Shown here: positions 61,350-64,000 of the stretch, one piece after another | Position numbering within the stretch: position 1 is the stretch's first letter | Layout of the letters: every line of letters starts with the position of its first letter | NCBI GenBank assembly: GCA_910584845.1 | Contig: CAJUDH010000001.1 | Coordinates: forward strand, 124,001-188,000 | Source: an uncultured Lachnospiraceae bacterium | GTDB lineage: Bacteria > Bacillota > Clostridia > Lachnospirales > Lachnospiraceae | Direction of reading: 5' to 3' | DNA: 64,000 nucleotides | The notes under the pieces: generated by a model | Databases searched by the model: none | What the model was told of the DNA's origin: nothing | The model's input: only the letters and a program-made list of their open reading frames with translations | Made by a program: the position numbers and the translations under genes

Positions 61350-62426
61350 ATGAACCAGCCTTTAATTGATTTAAAACACATTACAAAAAGTTTTGACGGA
61401 ACCCTTGTCCTGGATGATTTAAACCTTTCCGTTGCTGAAAATACATTTGTTACCCTTTTAGGCCCCAGCGGCTGTGGCAAAACCACCACCCTGCGGATTA
61501 TCGGCGGCTTTGAGACAGCGGACAAAGGGCAGGTGATTTTTGACGGGGAAGACATCGGCAGGCTTCCGCCTAACAAACGCCAGTTAAATACGGTATTTCA
61601 AAAATATGCCCTTTTTACCCATATGGATATTGCGGAAAACATTGCCTTTGGCCTGAAAATCAAAGGCAAAACCAAAGCTTACATCCGGGACAAAATCCGG
61701 TATGCCTTAAAATTGGTAAACCTGGACGGGTTTGAAAACCGCTCCGTAGCCTCTTTAAGCGGAGGCCAGCAGCAGCGGATTGCCATTGCCCGGGCCATTG
61801 TCAACGAACCCCGGGTACTCCTTTTGGACGAACCCCTCGGCGCCCTGGATTTAAAATTGCGCCAGGACATGCAATACGAACTGATCCGTTTAAAAAATGA
61901 GCTGGGCATTACCTTCATCTATGTAACCCACGACCAGGAAGAGGCCCTAACCATGTCCGACACCATCGTAGTTATGAACCAGGGCTACATCCAGCAGACC
62001 GGCACGCCGGAGCAGATTTACAACGAACCGGAAAATGCTTTTGTGGCAGATTTTATCGGCGAAAGCAACATTATCCACGGGACCATGATCCGCGACGAAC
62101 TGGTGGAAATTTTAGGCGCCCGTTTTGCCTGTGTGGATAAGGGCTTTGGCACCAACCAGCCGGTAGATGTGGTTATCCGCCCAGAAGATATTGACCTGGT
62201 GGAGCCAAAGGCCGGGGCTTTAACCGGCATATGCACCCACCTGATTTTCAAAGGCGTCCATTATGAGATGGAAGTGACTACCCCGGACGGGTTCGAATGG
62301 CTGGTGCACAGCACCGACATGTGCCCGGTAGGCAAGGAAGTTGGCATCCATGTAGACCCCTTTGACATCCAGATTATGAACAAACCTGCTTCAGAGGACG
62401 AGGAGGCCGTAGGAGTCAATGAATAG
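61350..62426 (+). CDS. potA: Spermidine/putrescine ABC transporter ATP-binding protein
   Basis: PotA is the ATPase of the polyamine importer. The 358-residue protein has Walker A GPSGCGKTT, signature LSGGQQQR, Walker B LLLDEPLGALD and the His-loop VTHDQEEA, then a C-terminal TOBE regulatory domain (about 270-345). ATAGGAGG precedes the ATG. It overlaps potB by eight bases. Other substrates of this ABC subgroup are possible, but the regulator supports polyamines. Confidence 0.93.
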   Translation: MNQPLIDLKHITKSFDGTLVLDDLNLSVAENTFVTLLGPSGCGKTTTLRIIGGFETADKGQVIFDGEDIGRLPPNKRQLNTVFQKYALFTHMDIAENIAFGLKIKGKTKAYIRDKIRYALKLVNLDGFENRSVASLSGGQQQRIAIARAIVNEPRVLLLDEPLGALDLKLRQDMQYELIRLKNELGITFIYVTHDQEEALTMSDTIVVMNQGYIQQTGTPEQIYNEPENAFVADFIGESNIIHGTMIRDELVEILGARFACVDKGFGTNQPVDVVIRPEDIDLVEPKAGALTGICTHLIFKGVHYEMEVTTPDGFEWLVHSTDMCPVGKEVGIHVDPFDIQIMNKPASEDEEAVGVNE

Positions 62427-63261
62427 GCAAAATTTCCATACCGGGTTTTACCGCAAAGAATTGCTGGCAGGCCCTTATCTGGTCTGGGCTGCCGGTTTTA
62501 TTGTCATCCCGCTGCTGCTTATTGTTTATTATGGGCTCACCGACAGGGCCGGCGCTTTCACCTTGGACAACATAAAGTCCATCCTGGCCCCCGAGCACGC
62601 AAAATCCCTGTGGCTGGCCCTGGCCTTGTCCTTTGCCAGCACTGCCATCTGCCTGGTGCTGGCCTACCCGTTGGCTATGATCCTGCGCAAACGCGGCGTT
62701 GGGAAAGGAAGCTTTATTGTGTTCCTTTTCATCCTCCCCATGTGGATGAATTTTTTGCTAAGGACTTTGGCCTGGCAGACCTTATTGGAAAAAAACGGGG
62801 TGATTAACGGTATCCTTTCCCTGCTGCATCTGCCGCCCCAAAGCCTGATTAACACTTCCGGGGCCATTATCCTGGGCATGGTTTACAATTTCCTGCCATT
62901 TATGGTCCTCCCGGTTTATAACGTACTCTGTAAAATCGACGACGACACGATTAACGCCGCCCGGGATTTAGGGGCCAATTTTACCCAAACTTTGCTACGG
63001 ATATGGATCCCGTTGAGCGTACCCGGCATTATCAGCGGCATCACCATGGTATTTGTGCCGGCCCTGACCACCTTCGTCATCTCCAACCTGTTGGGGGGCA
63101 GCAAAATCCTCTTAATCGGGAACGTAATCGAACAGGAATTTACCCGTGGCAGCAACTGGCACTTGGGGGCCGGCCTGTCCTTGGTACTGATGGCCTTTAT
63201 CCTGGCCAGTATGGCCCTTATCGCCAAATATGACAAAAACGGGGAAGGGAGTGCATTTTAA
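62419..63261 (+). CDS. potB: Spermidine/putrescine ABC transporter permease
   Basis: PotB is one membrane channel subunit (280 residues, about six helices). The EAA-type loop appears as AARDLGANFTQTLLRIWIPLS, and the N-terminal half has the LRTLAWQTLL motif typical of PotB. It overlaps potA by eight bases and abuts potC directly. Confidence 0.92.
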   Translation: MNRQNFHTGFYRKELLAGPYLVWAAGFIVIPLLLIVYYGLTDRAGAFTLDNIKSILAPEHAKSLWLALALSFASTAICLVLAYPLAMILRKRGVGKGSFIVFLFILPMWMNFLLRTLAWQTLLEKNGVINGILSLLHLPPQSLINTSGAIILGMVYNFLPFMVLPVYNVLCKIDDDTINAARDLGANFTQTLLRIWIPLSVPGIISGITMVFVPALTTFVISNLLGGSKILLIGNVIEQEFTRGSNWHLGAGLSLVLMAFILASMALIAKYDKNGEGSAF

Positions 63262-64000
63262 ATGGCCCGGTTCAAACACTTTTTCAGACAGGCATGGCAG
63301 AACGCGTATCTGGCCCTCATGGTTATGTTTTTATATGCGCCTATTGGCACCATGATGGTTTTATCTTTCAATGCTTCCAAGTCCCGGACCCAATGGGGCG
63401 GTTTCACCTTGCGGTGGTATACGCAGATGTTCGCCAGCCGCAATATCGTTGCAGCCCTGCAAAATACGTTGCTTATCGCTTTTTTATCCGCGCTGATTGC
63501 CACCGCCATCGGCCTGGCTGCCTCGATTGCCATCAACGGCATGAAAACCGCGCCCAAGGCCATCCTCATAGGAGTCACCAACATCCCCATGCTAAATGCG
63601 GACATTGTCACCGGAATATCCCTGATGCTGGCATTTATCGCCTTTGGGATTTCCCTGGGTTTTCAAACCCTGTTAATTGCCCATATTACTTTTAATATCC
63701 CCTATGTGATATTAAGCATCATGCCAAAATTAAAACAAACCAACCGGTCCGCTTATGAGGCTGCCATGGATTTGGGTGCGGGTCCGGTATATGCGTTTTT
63801 TAAAATTGTTTTCCCGGATATCCTACCAGGGGTGCTGTCCGGATTTTTACTGGCTTTTACCATGTCCCTGGATGATTTTATTATTACCCATTTTACCAAA
63901 GGTGCCGGGATCAACACCTTATCCACCTTGATTTACAGCGAAGTCCGCAGAGGGATCCGGCCATCCATGTATGCGCTGTCCACAGTAATCTTTGTAACTG
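63262..64000 (+). CDS. potC: Spermidine/putrescine ABC transporter permease, 3' end cut by window edge
   Basis: PotC is the second permease. From the ATG at 63262 the frame stays open to the window end (246 residues seen). It begins with a short basic N terminus, then membrane helices. The segments LSFNASKS, the EAA loop YEAAMDLGAGPVYAFFKIVFPDI and SLDDFIITHFTKG are typical of PotC. It starts right after the potB stop. The binding protein gene potD is expected just beyond the window. Confidence 0.92.
   Translation, partial: MARFKHFFRQAWQNAYLALMVMFLYAPIGTMMVLSFNASKSRTQWGGFTLRWYTQMFASRNIVAALQNTLLIAFLSALIATAIGLAASIAINGMKTAPKAILIGVTNIPMLNADIVTGISLMLAFIAFGISLGFQTLLIAHITFNIPYVILSIMPKLKQTNRSAYEAAMDLGAGPVYAFFKIVFPDILPGVLSGFLLAFTMSLDDFIITHFTKGAGINTLSTLIYSEVRRGIRPSMYALSTVIFVT

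Noticed and set aside
1..64000. tRNA, rRNA, CRISPR array, insertion sequence or prophage
   Set aside because: No tRNA cloverleaf, rRNA motif, regular direct repeats with spacers, transposase or phage gene could be recognised by eye; a covariance-model scan could still find a small RNA.

Overview
The window looks like a chromosomal segment of an anaerobic, endospore-forming Firmicute, most likely class Clostridia and plausibly Lachnospiraceae. The evidence is an intact SpoIIID gene, many Gram-positive style lipoproteins, strong AGGAGG ribosome binding sites, a TAXI-type TRAP transporter, M42 peptidases and a BspA-like leucine-rich repeat giant. The assignment rests on gene content, not on a database search. 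No tRNA, rRNA, CRISPR array or insertion sequence was seen. Both ends cut genes (copA at the left, potC at the right).

Layout. 1-2 kb: a copper efflux unit, csoR then copA, with a CsoR-type operator in the promoter spacer. 2-9.8 kb: an orphan catabolic locus with a KduI/IolB-family isomerase, a fused TRAP permease and its TAXI binding protein, a type II dehydroquinase homologue lacking the usual catalytic tyrosine, a YheO/DauR-type regulator, a D-2-hydroxyacid dehydrogenase and an AEC transporter. 9.9-13.3 kb: a membrane-anchored D,D-carboxypeptidase, a secreted subtilase and spoIIID. 13.4-18.3 kb: a tightly coupled cassette of STM4012, STM4013, STM4014 and STM4015 family proteins preceded by an atypical phosphoribosyltransferase-like gene. 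18.6-21.1 kb: a type II restriction-modification system with a Vsr repair nuclease.

21.3-33.9 kb: a 12-gene minus-strand glycan operon. It makes GDP-D-glycero-D-manno-heptose (hddC, hddA, gmhB, gmhA) and a CDP-4-keto-deoxyhexose intermediate (rfbF, rfbG, rfbH), with two GT2 glycosyltransferases, two large polytopic proteins and a LicD-type phosphotransferase. This points to a surface glycan with unusual sugars. 34-43.3 kb: a duplicated-domain lipoprotein, then an oligopeptide ABC transporter (oppABCDF) bracketed by two M42 peptidase paralogues, a peptide-use module.

43.4-50.6 kb: glyA, recJ, a barstar and lipoprotein-barnase pair, a SpoVB/MurJ-type flippase and a tRNA-dihydrouridine synthase. 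50.7-56.5 kb: a DUF4397 protein, an aldo/keto reductase with ferredoxin-like cysteines and a 1331-residue leucine-rich repeat protein with no export signal. 56.6-60.4 kb: asnA, rpiB, aroC and a beta-propeller lactonase. 60.5-64 kb: a cupin-XRE regulator and potABC for polyamine uptake, behind a consensus promoter and a long, possibly structured leader.

The best candidates for an incompletely described system are the STM4012-4015 cassette with its degenerate phosphoribosyltransferase, and the TRAP / dehydroquinase-like catabolic locus.
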